From RH-AL1 sp965249685 (GTDB taxonomy: Bacteria > Pseudomonadota > Alphaproteobacteria > Rhizobiales > Beijerinckiaceae), in NCBI GenBank assembly GCA_965249685.1, contig CBDFMN010000003.1, positions 124,001 to 188,000 of the forward strand: a stretch of DNA of 64,000 nucleotides, in the 5' to 3' direction. A model generated the notes under the pieces. It had not been told where the DNA came from. It saw only the letters and a list, made by a program, of their open reading frames with translations, and did not search any database. Shown in pieces: positions 54,492 through 62,661 of the stretch. The translations under genes were made by a program, and so were the position numbers. Every line of letters starts with the position of its first letter. The first letter of the stretch is position 1.

Positions 54492-55624
54492 GACAGGGCA
54501 TCCTCTGCTTTGCGGGCCACCGTCTGTGTCGGTCCGCGGTACACATAATCCGGTGGCGCGGCATCGGCGGCCTCGGCGCTCGCCAGGGATTCGATACGGG
54601 CGTGAAAGGGTGACTTTCCACAGGCCGGGTCTGTCGCCGCCGCATCGCCGACCAGGGCCAAGGCCTGGCACCGGCAGCCGCCCCAATCCACTTCCTTGCG
54701 CTCGCAGCTCCGGCAAGGCTCCGGCATCCAGTCGGTGCCGCGATAGGCGCCGAAGGCCGGCGAGTCGCGCCAGATCGCGGCCAGCGGATGGTCCTGTACG
54801 TGCCAGAACTCGAGGCCGGGGATCGATTCGGCGGCGTGGCAGGGCAGCACTTTGCCGGCGGGGGAGACGTTCATCAGCTTGCGCCCCCAGCCACCCGCGC
54901 ACGCCTTGGGCCGCGAAGCGTAATAGTCGGGAACGACCAGGTCGATGACGAGCGTACCCGCGAGCCGCTTGCGCGCCGCCTCGACGATCTGGATGGAGCG
55001 GTCGACGTCGGCTCGCGCCGGCATCAGGGCCGCGCGGTTCTTGTAGGCCCAGCCATAATACTGCGTATGCGCGATCTCCAGCCGCCGCGCCCCGAGTGCG
55101 ACCGCGAGGTCGATGAAAGCGCCGACCTCGGCGATGTTGACGCGGTGGATCACGGCATTCACGGTAAGCGCCAGCCCGAGCCGCGCAACCTCCGCGGCAA
55201 AGGCCATCTTGGCCGCGTGCGACCCCGCCAGGCCGGCGACTTTGTCGGCCTGCGAAGCCGCCGTGCCCTGCAATGAGAGCTGGACATGGTCGAGCCCGGC
55301 CTCCGCGAGCGCGGGTAGCAGCGCCGCCGCCGGTCCGACTCCCGACGTGATCAGGTTGCTGTAGAGGCCCGCGCTCCGGCATTTCGCAGTGATCTCGACG
55401 ATGTCGCGCCGCGCCGTCGGCTCGCCGCCGGACAGGTGGACGTGGAGGATGCCGAGCCCTGCCGCTTCCTCCAGCACCCGCAACACCGTTGCCGTGTCCA
55501 TCTCGGCGGAGCGGCGGTCGAGCTCGATCGGGTTGGAGCAATAGGGACAGTGCAGCGGGCAGCGATGCGTCAGCTCGAGCAGGAGGCCGATCGGGTTGAG
55601 AACTGCGGCGCGAGAAGGGGTCAT
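54488..55624 (-). CDS. pqqE: PqqE radical SAM enzyme of PQQ synthesis
   Basis: 378 residues. The radical SAM cluster motif is CPLHCPYCSNP, followed by HLSGGEPTARRDIVEI, HVQLSLQGT and the SPASM cluster cysteines (CHAAES ... CRSCERKEVDWGGCRCQA). With PqqD it links the Glu and Tyr side chains of PqqA. It overlaps the pqqD end as ATGA. Confidence 0.96.
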   Translation of the reverse strand: MTPSRAAVLNPIGLLLELTHRCPLHCPYCSNPIELDRRSAEMDTATVLRVLEEAAGLGILHVHLSGGEPTARRDIVEITAKCRSAGLYSNLITSGVGPAAALLPALAEAGLDHVQLSLQGTAASQADKVAGLAGSHAAKMAFAAEVARLGLALTVNAVIHRVNIAEVGAFIDLAVALGARRLEIAHTQYYGWAYKNRAALMPARADVDRSIQIVEAARKRLAGTLVIDLVVPDYYASRPKACAGGWGRKLMNVSPAGKVLPCHAAESIPGLEFWHVQDHPLAAIWRDSPAFGAYRGTDWMPEPCRSCERKEVDWGGCRCQALALVGDAAATDPACGKSPFHARIESLASAEAADAAPPDYVYRGPTQTVARKAEDALS

Positions 55625-55899
55625 GTCTCCACCACCCTTTTATCGACGAGCCCGGCCAGCATGGCCGCGACGTCGCGCTCGATCACCGCCGCGTCCGCGT
55701 CGAACTGGGTCGCCAGCACCGACGCGATCTCGACGATGGTGCGTGCGCCGTCGATCAGCTTCAGGACGCGGACCGCGCGTTCGTCCACGGTAAAGGCGCG
55801 TTCCGGCGCCAGCAGGACATAGGCGTCGCGTACGGAGTCGAAATGCAGCCGAACCCCGCGAGGCAGGCGGGGAATGCTGGTCGCCACGACCTCAGCCAT
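55621..55899 (-). CDS. pqqD: PqqD peptide chaperone of PQQ synthesis
   Basis: 92 residues with RLPRGVRLHFDSVRDAYVLL, APERAFTVDERAVRVLKLID and a VERDVAAML-type C-terminus, the PqqD fold that binds PqqA and hands it to PqqE. Here pqqC and pqqD are separate genes, unlike the fused pqqCD of Methylobacterium extorquens. Confidence 0.92.
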   Translation of the reverse strand: MAEVVATSIPRLPRGVRLHFDSVRDAYVLLAPERAFTVDERAVRVLKLIDGARTIVEIASVLATQFDADAAVIERDVAAMLAGLVDKRVVET

Positions 55900-55914
55900 G
55901 AGCCGGCGCCCGCG

Positions 55915-56655
55915 TCATGGCAACGGCTCGCCGGGTTGCCAGGCACCGGGCGCGATCGGACCGGCGCCCACATAAGCGTGATAGAGGGCATCGAGCTGCG
56001 CCCACAACACATCGCACTTGAAGCGTAGGGCGTCGAGAACGGCGGCCTGCTCCTTCGCGGTGCGCGCGTGCTCCTTGACATAGGCCAGAGCGAAGTCGGC
56101 GTCGCGCGGCGCCTGCGTCAGGCGCTTGCCGAAGTAGGCCAGCGTCTTCTCGGAAATGAACGAGTAGTTGGCGAGCATGCCGGAGACCCGCTCCGAGATG
56201 ATGCCGGGCGCGAACATCTCCGTCAACGAGGAAGCGATCGCTTCCAGCAGCGGCTTCTCCGATACGAAATGCACGTAGGCGTCGACGGCGAAACGCGTCG
56301 CCGGCAATTGCCCGCGCATAGACGTGACGTAGGGGCGCGAGAAACCCAGGCCGTCGGTGAGCACGAGCCAGCGCTCGATGCCGCCGTCGCCTTCGCGCTC
56401 GCCGTCGTGGTCGATGAGGCGCTGGCGCCAGGCGCGGCGCAGCGGCGCATCGTGCATGCGCGCCATCAGCGAGGCGTCCTTGATCGGGATGGTGGCCTGG
56501 TAGCAATAGCGGTTCAGTGCCCAGGCCCGGACCTGGTCCAGCGTGAGATCACCGTTGTGCAGCAGCTTATGAAACGGGTGCAGGTTATGGTAGCGGCTCG
56601 CGCCGATCGCCCGCAGCTGTTGCTCCAGCTCTTCGGGGGAGAAAAGAGTGTTCAC
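55915..56655 (-). CDS. pqqC: PqqC, final oxidase of PQQ synthesis
   Basis: 246 residues from GTG 56655, overlapping the pqqB stop as GTGA. The family pattern is YHNLHPFHKLLHNGDLTLDQ, RAWALNRYCYQATIPIKDAS, RQRLIDHDGEREGDGGIERW and EMFAPGIISERVSGMLANYS. It performs ring closure and oxidation to PQQ without a bound metal. Confidence 0.96.
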   Translation of the reverse strand: MNTLFSPEELEQQLRAIGASRYHNLHPFHKLLHNGDLTLDQVRAWALNRYCYQATIPIKDASLMARMHDAPLRRAWRQRLIDHDGEREGDGGIERWLVLTDGLGFSRPYVTSMRGQLPATRFAVDAYVHFVSEKPLLEAIASSLTEMFAPGIISERVSGMLANYSFISEKTLAYFGKRLTQAPRDADFALAYVKEHARTAKEQAAVLDALRFKCDVLWAQLDALYHAYVGAGPIAPGAWQPGEPLP

Positions 56656-57551
56656 AGCGTGATCCTCATGCCGTCGTAACCGATCTCCCAACCAGCGCTT
56701 TCTGCCGCTGCCCGTTCGCGCGAGCCCGCGACGAGAACCGGATTGGTGTTGTTGATGTGGACGAAGACGCGGCGTCGGACGCGCACGTCGGCCAGCGCCT
56801 TGATCGAGCCGCCGTGGCCGGACAGCGGCACGTGCCCCATGCGTCGCGCCGTCTTCGTGCCCAAGCCGGCCTCTACCATCTCGCCGTCCGTCCACATCGT
56901 ACCGTCGAAGAACAACGCGTCCGCTCCATCCAACCTCGCTCGCAGCGCGGCCGAGACGTCGGCGCAGCCGGGCACGTAAAGCAGCCGCTTACCGCCCGCC
57001 GTGATCTCAAGCCCCACGGTGCTCTCCGTCTCGTCGCCGACGCGCAACGTCTCGTTTTCCAGCCACAACGCGACTTTGCCCGGCACGGCGAACATTTCGA
57101 CTTGCAGCCCGGTAAGCGGCTCAAACCGCTCGCCGAGTTCCGTCCGCCGACGGGGAACGATGGTCGGGGCACAGACGGCGAAGATGCGGTTGGCATCCAC
57201 CGCCTCGAGCACGCTCGCGGTGCCATAAAGACGAAAGCATTGGCCCTCCCGCAGCGTCAGCAGGCCCGCTACATGGTCCACGTCGCCGTTGGTCAGCAGC
57301 ACGGCGGCGATGGGCGAGTGCCGCGCTTCCCGCCCGGGGTGGAGCTCGACGGTCGCCAGCATCTGTTGGCGTATATCGGGTGACGCATTGACGAGAAGCC
57401 AAGCCACGCCGTCGATGGAAACGGCCAAGCTCGATTGCGTCCGTGGAAGGACCCGAGGATCGCCTGCGCGCGCGAGCTGGCAAATCGCGCAACGACAGTT
57501 CCATTGGGGAACACCGCCGCCCGCCGCCGACCCGAGCACGATGACCTTCAT
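56652..57551 (-). CDS. pqqB: PqqB metallo-hydrolase-like protein of PQQ synthesis
   Basis: 299 residues. It starts MKVIVLGSAAGGGVPQWNCR and has the zinc site region CRCAICQLARAG, LTNGDVDHVAGLLTLREGQ and VPLSGHGGSIKALADVRVRR, HINNTNPVL. PqqB is a metallo-beta-lactamase fold enzyme proposed to hydroxylate the cross-linked Glu-Tyr intermediate. It lies directly downstream of the start-less pqqA copy. Confidence 0.96.
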   Translation of the reverse strand: MKVIVLGSAAGGGVPQWNCRCAICQLARAGDPRVLPRTQSSLAVSIDGVAWLLVNASPDIRQQMLATVELHPGREARHSPIAAVLLTNGDVDHVAGLLTLREGQCFRLYGTASVLEAVDANRIFAVCAPTIVPRRRTELGERFEPLTGLQVEMFAVPGKVALWLENETLRVGDETESTVGLEITAGGKRLLYVPGCADVSAALRARLDGADALFFDGTMWTDGEMVEAGLGTKTARRMGHVPLSGHGGSIKALADVRVRRRVFVHINNTNPVLVAGSRERAAAESAGWEIGYDGMRITL

Positions 57552-57587
57552 CGTCCGTCTCTCCGGCCCGCGCCGCTCTGATGAGCC

Positions 57588-57668
57588 CTAAAATTCGACC
57601 GGAAGGTCAGCCGGCTCGTAACCGCCGACTTCCATACCGAAGCCGATCCCCTTGACGACGGGCGCCAG
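57588..57668 (-). pseudogene. Second pqqA-like copy without a normal start
   Basis: In frame to TAG 57588-57590 it reads LAPVVKGIGFGMEVGGYEPA then DLPVEF. The Glu and Tyr used for PQQ (ME-V-x-x-Y) and the C-terminal DLPVEF of the true PqqA are kept. No ATG, GTG or TTG lies in frame at the proper place, only CTG far from AAGGAG. It looks like a decayed tandem duplicate of pqqA between pqqA and pqqB. Confidence 0.7.
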
Positions 57669-57962
57669 CCCAAGTCGTGATAAACTCCTTGGTCGCCCAA
57701 CGTGTCAATCAAATCCAGCTAGCCCTTTAAGGCTCGCAAAGTCCGTATGGCTCTCGTCCAGTCTAGTAGAGAGCCTCTGTCGTCGGTAACGACGCGCTTC
57801 ATAGAGAAACGACGTGTTGATCGCTAGAGGCAGTCGATCGACGTTGCACCGTGCCGGTTGGCGCTGCCGTGGCCTGGAAACGCAAACGGCGGCTCGCCCA
57901 TTGGTCAAGCCGCCGAATTCTCCGGCTAAAGCGCGCTTACGCGGCCCGAGGCACCAGGCGGT

Positions 57963-58052
57963 TTAGAACTCGACCGGAAGATCAGCGGACTCGTAGCTCG
58001 TGACTTCCATGCCGACGCAGATTTCTTCGACGATAGGGGCAACCCAGTTCAT
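57963..58052 (-). CDS. pqqA: PqqA, precursor peptide of PQQ
   Basis: 29 residues, MNWVAPIVEEICVGMEVTSY then ESADLPVEF. Glu16 and Tyr20 are the residues that become PQQ. AGGAG lies seven bases before ATG 58052. It is co-directional with pqqBCDE, about 290 bases before the degenerate copy, and about 100 bases after the response regulator. Confidence 0.95.
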   Translation of the reverse strand: MNWVAPIVEEICVGMEVTSYESADLPVEF

Positions 58053-58152
58053 AGCGTTCTCCTCTGTGGCCCTAGATATTCTCCTGAATACTTTAACGTA
58101 TCTCATAAGAAGATCCTAAGACTCGTTAATCCTGCTTTTCGACAGGTATAGA

Positions 58153-58902
58153 CTATGTGGCCCTTTCCTGCCGACTTGGCAACTCGCCGGAAGGGGTAAA
58201 GGTCCGCGCCATTCCGAGGCGAGATTCGAGCATGAAACCGCGCCCGCGCACGGTGGTAATGGTAGGGCCGCCGATTTGAGCGATCTCGCCCAGCTTGCCG
58301 CGCAGATAGCCCACGTAGACATCGACCACGTTGAGCGAAGCGCCGCCGCCCTCGTGCCACAGACGGTCGAAAAGCGCACTCCGCGCGATGGGCTTGTCTG
58401 GTTCCAGCATCAGCACGTCGAGCAGTTCGGCTTCGCGCTGTGTCAGTTTGGTATGCACGTCGCCGAAGCGGGCTTGGCGGGTGTCGCGATCGAGAACGAG
58501 ACCACCTGCTTCGATCAGCCGCGCGGCCTGTCCCTGGGTCGCGCGACGCATCAATTGCGCGCGCAGCCGCGCCACGAGCTCCTCGAAGACGAAAGGCTTG
58601 ACGATGTAGTCGTCCCCGCCCGCGGCGAGGCCCTCGACGCGGTCGACGACTTCGTCCTTCGCGCTCACGAACAGGATCGGGCCGGCATAGCCCTGCTGTC
58701 GAAAAGAGCGGCAGAGGTCGGACCCCGACCCGTCAGGGAGCATGACGTCGAGGAGCACGGCGGCAGGAGGCCTGCCGGTCATGGCGCGCAGGGCATCGCC
58801 CGCGGTGTCCGCTCGGCTAACGGTGAACCCTGCCGCACCGAGCCCACGCACGAGCAGCGCGCCGATGTCGGGATCGTCTTCGACGACGAGGATAGCGCTC
58901 AT
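58153..58902 (-). CDS. OmpR-family response regulator upstream of pqqA
   Basis: 249 residues from ATG 58902, overlapping the kinase stop. The receiver domain has VVEDDPDIGALLV, phospho-Asp in AVLLDVMLPDGSG and Lys in YIVKPFVFEE, followed by a winged helix (TQREAELLDVLMLEPDKPIA ... VDVYVGYLRGKLGEI). With the adjacent kinase it probably controls nearby genes; the position directly before pqqA suggests the pqq operon. Confidence 0.9.
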   Translation of the reverse strand: MSAILVVEDDPDIGALLVRGLGAAGFTVSRADTAGDALRAMTGRPPAAVLLDVMLPDGSGSDLCRSFRQQGYAGPILFVSAKDEVVDRVEGLAAGGDDYIVKPFVFEELVARLRAQLMRRATQGQAARLIEAGGLVLDRDTRQARFGDVHTKLTQREAELLDVLMLEPDKPIARSALFDRLWHEGGGASLNVVDVYVGYLRGKLGEIAQIGGPTITTVRGRGFMLESRLGMARTFTPSGELPSRQERAT

Positions 58903-60488
58903 CAAGCCCTGGCTCGCGGTAGGCGGATCGACACTTTGGCTCCGGTGAGCGGGGCGTCGGCGGTGCCAAGTGTGACACTTCCCTCATGTTTGTCCACAAC
59001 CCATCGCGCCAAGGCCAGGCCGATCCCATGTCCGGAAGCGGCTACCGGGGGCGAGCGGCGCACGAACCGTGCGAAAAGCTGTTCCGGGTCGCCGCCGCCG
59101 AAACCCGGCCCGTCGTCGCTGACGCTCAGCACTGCGCCTTCGTGGTCTTCGCCGCACGCCACCGCGACGATGCTGGCGCCGCTTGCGTGGCGCAGGGCAT
59201 TGTCGATCAGCCCCTCCACCACTTGCCGAAGCCATTCCGCGTCGCCGTCCACGCGCGTGTCGTACTCGCAAGGCTGCAACGTCACCGCGGTGCCCCTGCG
59301 CTTCGTCGATCCCTCGAACGCGTCCACGGCGCTGGCGCAGACGGCGCTCAGCGAGACCGGCGCGAAGCGCAGCTCAAGCGTGCCGCTTTCTGATCGGGCG
59401 ACTCGCAGCATGTCCTCCACGCGCCGATGCAGTCGCTGCGCGCGCCGGCGGATGATGCCGAAGGCCTCGAAGTCCCGTTCGCTGGCCGCGGTGTCCCCGT
59501 CCGGCCTTGGCAGCAGGGCGATCTCGCACTCGCCTAGGATGACGGTCAGCGGCGTCCGCAATTCGTGGCTGACGTCGGTGAAGAAGCGCCTGCGGCTGCG
59601 GTCTATCTCTGCCAGCCTCTCGTTGGCTGCGCGCAAATCGACGGTGCGGGCGACGACCGTCGCCTCCAGCGCAAGGCGGTCGGTGGTGACCCTGCTCTCG
59701 CGCCGCCGCAGACGCGCTGCGGTGCGGTTGAAGACGACGGCGAGGAGTCCGATCTCGTCACGGTTACGCACGGGCAGGCGCACGTTGCGTTCGCCCTGGC
59801 CGACCGCCACCGCCGCCTCGCGGATCTCGGCGACCGCCGCGAGGATCGGCCGCGAGATCAGGCGGTACATCACGAGGCCGGCGAGTAAGGCTACGGTGGC
59901 GAGGGCCAGGGCCGACCCCTGCAGGGTCGCCATGATCGTACGCGCCGCCTCGCGCGCCGCGTCGACCCCGCGCCGGTCGGCCTGCATGAGGAAGAAGAGG
60001 TAGGGACCCGTCACCGTCGCAAACCCGTTGAAGGCGCCGCGGATCCGGTCCGCCCGGCTCTGCGGATCGTCCTGCGCGAAAGCATCGTCCACCTGACGCA
60101 CCATGACGCGAAACCCGCCGCGAACCTGCTCCAGCGGCTTGATGCGCGTCTGCATCTCGTTGACGGCGGCAGGCAGCTGGGCGCGCCGGATGGCGCCGGC
60201 GATCTCCGGCTCGAAGGCCTGGATCGAGACGTAGACGGCCGCCTCGGCCGCCTTGACCTGCGGGTCGCGCAGGCGGGGGTCGTCGGCGGCGGCGATGGCT
60301 GCCAGCCCGTAGGCGCTGATACGGCCGGACACTTCGGTCAGGAGATCGAGACGGCGCTGCGCGTCGAGGGCGCGATCGATCGTCCGGTCCGTAACCTGCA
60401 GGGCATAGATGACCCCGGCGGCCGCCGCGAAGGCGATCAGCAGACACCCGAACACCAGAATGCCGAGCCGGGACGCGATGGATCGCAT
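58902..60488 (-). CDS. HAMP-domain sensor histidine kinase
   Basis: 528 residues from ATG 60488. An N-terminal membrane helix (LGILVFGCLLIAFAAAAGVI), a ~190-residue periplasmic helical sensor part, a second helix, HAMP (RPILAAVAEIREAAVAVGQG), the H box DVSHELRTPLTVILGECEIA, and ATP-site motifs (IDNALRHASG, VSDDGPGFGGGD, GHGIGLALARWVV) are present. The signal is unknown; candidates are methanol, PQQ demand or lanthanides given the neighbours. Confidence 0.9.
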   Translation of the reverse strand: MRSIASRLGILVFGCLLIAFAAAAGVIYALQVTDRTIDRALDAQRRLDLLTEVSGRISAYGLAAIAAADDPRLRDPQVKAAEAAVYVSIQAFEPEIAGAIRRAQLPAAVNEMQTRIKPLEQVRGGFRVMVRQVDDAFAQDDPQSRADRIRGAFNGFATVTGPYLFFLMQADRRGVDAAREAARTIMATLQGSALALATVALLAGLVMYRLISRPILAAVAEIREAAVAVGQGERNVRLPVRNRDEIGLLAVVFNRTAARLRRRESRVTTDRLALEATVVARTVDLRAANERLAEIDRSRRRFFTDVSHELRTPLTVILGECEIALLPRPDGDTAASERDFEAFGIIRRRAQRLHRRVEDMLRVARSESGTLELRFAPVSLSAVCASAVDAFEGSTKRRGTAVTLQPCEYDTRVDGDAEWLRQVVEGLIDNALRHASGASIVAVACGEDHEGAVLSVSDDGPGFGGGDPEQLFARFVRRSPPVAASGHGIGLALARWVVDKHEGSVTLGTADAPLTGAKVSIRLPRARA

Positions 60489-60511
60489 AGGAGCGCCCCG
60501 GCCCCGTCGTG

Positions 60512-60712
60512 TCAGAGCCGCTCGCGCGGACCGGCCTCGCATTTCCACTTGTCGATATGCCATTTTGGATGCGCGCTACCCCATTGCGCCACCGTGTTTT
60601 GCCCCTCGACGAGGCACGCGATGGGCGGCCTGAGTTCGACCGATTGCTGGACGCGCTCTTCCTTGCAGGTGGTCGGCGACGACAGCAGGCAGACTGACAG
60701 CACGACGAACAT
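60512..60712 (-). CDS. Small secreted Cys protein
   Basis: 66 residues: MFVVLSVCLLSSPTTCKEER, then QSVELRPPIACLVEGQNTVA and HPKWHIDKWKCEAG. The early hydrophobic stretch, three to four Cys and the HPxWxxxxWKC end match a family of short alphaproteobacterial exported proteins of unknown role. It lies between the kinase gene and a similar small gene. Confidence 0.6.
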   Translation of the reverse strand: MFVVLSVCLLSSPTTCKEERVQQSVELRPPIACLVEGQNTVAQWGSAHPKWHIDKWKCEAGPRERL

Positions 60713-60751
60713 GGCTTGTTACTCCGTTCATGCGGCAGCGCCGCCGACAGT

Positions 60752-60994
60752 CTAGGGCTCGGCTCTGACGCGCCTGCACAGGGTCTTGATGTATGTCTCC
60801 GCAGGATCGCCCTCGCGGGAGGCGACGCGGTCCTTTAGCGCGCCGCGCGCGATGATCTCCTGCCAACCCATGGTGCAATTGATCTCGTTGGCCACTCGCG
60901 TGACCATCACGTCGACCGCGCTCGTCTCGGAGCATTCGGATTTCGGCGTGGACGCCAGGCAGATCAGGATGATGGCTTGGAACGCGTTCATCAA
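60752..60994 (-). CDS. Small secreted Cys protein
   Basis: 80 residues: MMNAFQAIILICLASTPKSE, CSETSAVDVMVTRVANEINC, then TMGWQEIIARGALKDRV and CRRVRAEP. Cys spacing and length resemble the neighbouring small exported protein and other short alphaproteobacterial proteins of unknown function. It is divergent from the lanmodulin-like gene 190 bases away. Confidence 0.6.
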   Translation of the reverse strand: MMNAFQAIILICLASTPKSECSETSAVDVMVTRVANEINCTMGWQEIIARGALKDRVASREGDPAETYIKTLCRRVRAEP

Positions 60995-61183
60995 TGGCTC
61001 CTGGGCCCCTGACCCAACCGAGCCGAAAGTCTAGGAAAGCCCGGCGCGGCGCTCAAGCCGCCAGAAGTAGGCCGTTCGTCCCTGTGCGGCTCGGTCGAGC
61101 CGATGCCTTGCTAAACGAAAGCGCTCCCTATAGTCGTTCGCGATCCTGCTTCGTCGGTCTCGATCGAAACGAGGGAAAAATCC

Positions 61184-61585
61184 ATGTCGACGCGCACCAC
61201 CATCGCTATTCTCGGCTCCCTGTGTCTCTTGGGATCGATCGGTTTGGCTTCTGCCCAAACGAATCCTTCGGCCTTCCTTGAGAAAGTCGACCTGGACAAA
61301 GACGGTACGGTGACGCTCGACGAGGTGAAGAGCTTTGCCTCCGCCCGGTTCAAGGCGCTGGAGAAGGACAGGGACGGGACGCTCGACGATCGGGAGTTGA
61401 AGGGGCGTCTTGCGGCGGCCGACTTCAAGTCCGCCAACGCAGACGCGGACACCACGATCGACGAGGGCGAGTTCATGGCCTACGTCGAGAAGCTCTTCAA
61501 AGACGCCAACGACGGCGACGCGTCGATCGACGCGAAAGAACTCGATACGCCGGCCGGCAAGAAGCTGGTCATGCTTCTGCAGTAA
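61184..61585 (+). CDS. Lanmodulin-like secreted EF-hand protein
   Basis: 133 residues, the same length as the Methylorubrum extorquens lanmodulin precursor as I recall it. After a signal peptide (to about residue 25) four EF-hand loops follow at 36-47 (DLDKDGTVTLDE), 60-71 (EKDRDGTLDDRE), 85-96 (NADADTTIDEGE) and 108-119 (ANDGDASIDAKE), with 12-13 residues between the early loops. The linkers ELKGR and the C-terminal SPAG/TPAG-type end also match lanmodulin. The loop prolines at position 2 are all absent and loop 4 lacks a normal first ligand. It probably binds lanthanides or calcium in the periplasm. Confidence 0.75.
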   Translation: MSTRTTIAILGSLCLLGSIGLASAQTNPSAFLEKVDLDKDGTVTLDEVKSFASARFKALEKDRDGTLDDRELKGRLAAADFKSANADADTTIDEGEFMAYVEKLFKDANDGDASIDAKELDTPAGKKLVMLLQ

Positions 61586-61606
61586 GCGCGACGCGTGGCT
61601 GCGGAC

Positions 61607-61960
61607 CTAGCGGCCGCAATCCGTCAGTTGTTTCTCTTCGATCGAGAACACTTCGCCCTCGCTCACCGCGACGTTTCTGACGACGCAGGTGCGACCTTTG
61701 CGGTCCGTCAGCCGCACGTCGTAGGTTCCGTCCTCGAGGCCGGTGATCTTCAGCCGCTCGTCGTGTTCGACGCTGCCGTCCCTGTCGTTCTTGGCCTGGT
61801 CCGCACCCCATCGGCCGCTGCCCGCGGGCGCCAGTTCGAGCCTGGTCACGGTATTGGCGGTCAGGTTCCAGAACCGCGTCGCTTTCGCAGCCAGGGCATG
61901 GCCGCCCGTCAGGGAGGTCGCGCCGAGCCCGAGTGCCAGCGCCGCGGCCGCCCCTCTCAC
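61607..61960 (-). CDS. Secreted hypothetical protein of the lut-like cluster
   Basis: 117 residues from GTG 61960, which overlaps the upstream stop as GTGA. After a signal peptide (AAAALALGLGATSLTGGHAL) comes a small beta domain: FWNLTANTVTRLELAPAGSG, GLEDGTYDVRLTDRKGRTCV, VRNVAVSEGEVFSIEEKQLT. A similar domain with FxNxTxxxIxxLxxAPAG is seen in small periplasmic proteins. It is the last gene of the leftward transporter operon. Confidence 0.65.
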   Translation of the reverse strand: MRGAAAALALGLGATSLTGGHALAAKATRFWNLTANTVTRLELAPAGSGRWGADQAKNDRDGSVEHDERLKITGLEDGTYDVRLTDRKGRTCVVRNVAVSEGEVFSIEEKQLTDCGR

Positions 61961-62658
61961 AATTGCGCCTGAATGCGCCGGGCGATCTCGAACGCGCGGC
62001 GCTCCAGAAGGCTCGGCGTTTCGCAGACATAGGCCAGCGCCTGCCGGCGGTCGTTGAAGATGCGCTGGTCCCACTCGAACTCCTTCGCCTTGCCCGTCGT
62101 GTTGGCGCTGAACGTCAGGGCCGGCTCGTTCTGGATGCTGCTGATTGCGTCGGACTCCTGCCGCAGGCGCTCGGCCAGTCGCTCCTGCCCGGCCGCATAG
62201 CGCGAAATACCCTGCAGAACCTTCTCGCGGTCGGTGTTGATGATGTCGAGCACGCCGACGAACAACTTCGTGAGTTGCTTGTCTTTGTCCGTACCGGCGT
62301 CCTGCGCGAAGGCGACGATATCGCTCTCCGCCTCGGCGATGTCGGTGCGGCGGGATGCAAGCTTCTGCGCAAGGGAGGCGAGTTTCAGGTCGTGGTCCCA
62401 GTCTGCGCCCAGCGCGAGGTCGGGACCCGACCAGATCGTTCCGGGGCCGATCGCGCCGACCTTGCGTTGCGCGCAGGGCCACGCGGGTGCGGCCGATCCT
62501 GCGGCTGCAGGCGCAAAGGTCGTCGTGGTGCCGGAACTCGCGCCCGGCGCGGAGGTGACGCCGGCCTCGGACGCGGCGCCGGGCGAGCGCAACGGCTCCT
62601 GCGCGCAGGCGGGCGACCCGGCAAAGGCGGCAGCAAGAACGAGAATGGCCATACGCAT
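61957..62658 (-). CDS. Exported protein of the lut-like cluster
   Basis: 233 residues with a signal peptide (MRMAILVLAAAFAGSPACAQ), a low-complexity Ala/Ser/Thr stretch, CAQRKVGAIGPGTIWSGPDL and a long helical domain (KLASLAQKLASRRTDIAEAE ... ALAYVCETPSLLERRAFEIA). It is encoded directly after an ABC-2 permease. The position resembles the exported proteins of the lanthanide-utilisation (lut) cluster in Methylorubrum; this assignment rests on context. Confidence 0.65.
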   Translation of the reverse strand: MRMAILVLAAAFAGSPACAQEPLRSPGAASEAGVTSAPGASSGTTTTFAPAAAGSAAPAWPCAQRKVGAIGPGTIWSGPDLALGADWDHDLKLASLAQKLASRRTDIAEAESDIVAFAQDAGTDKDKQLTKLFVGVLDIINTDREKVLQGISRYAAGQERLAERLRQESDAISSIQNEPALTFSANTTGKAKEFEWDQRIFNDRRQALAYVCETPSLLERRAFEIARRIQAQL

Positions 62659-62661
62659 GAT

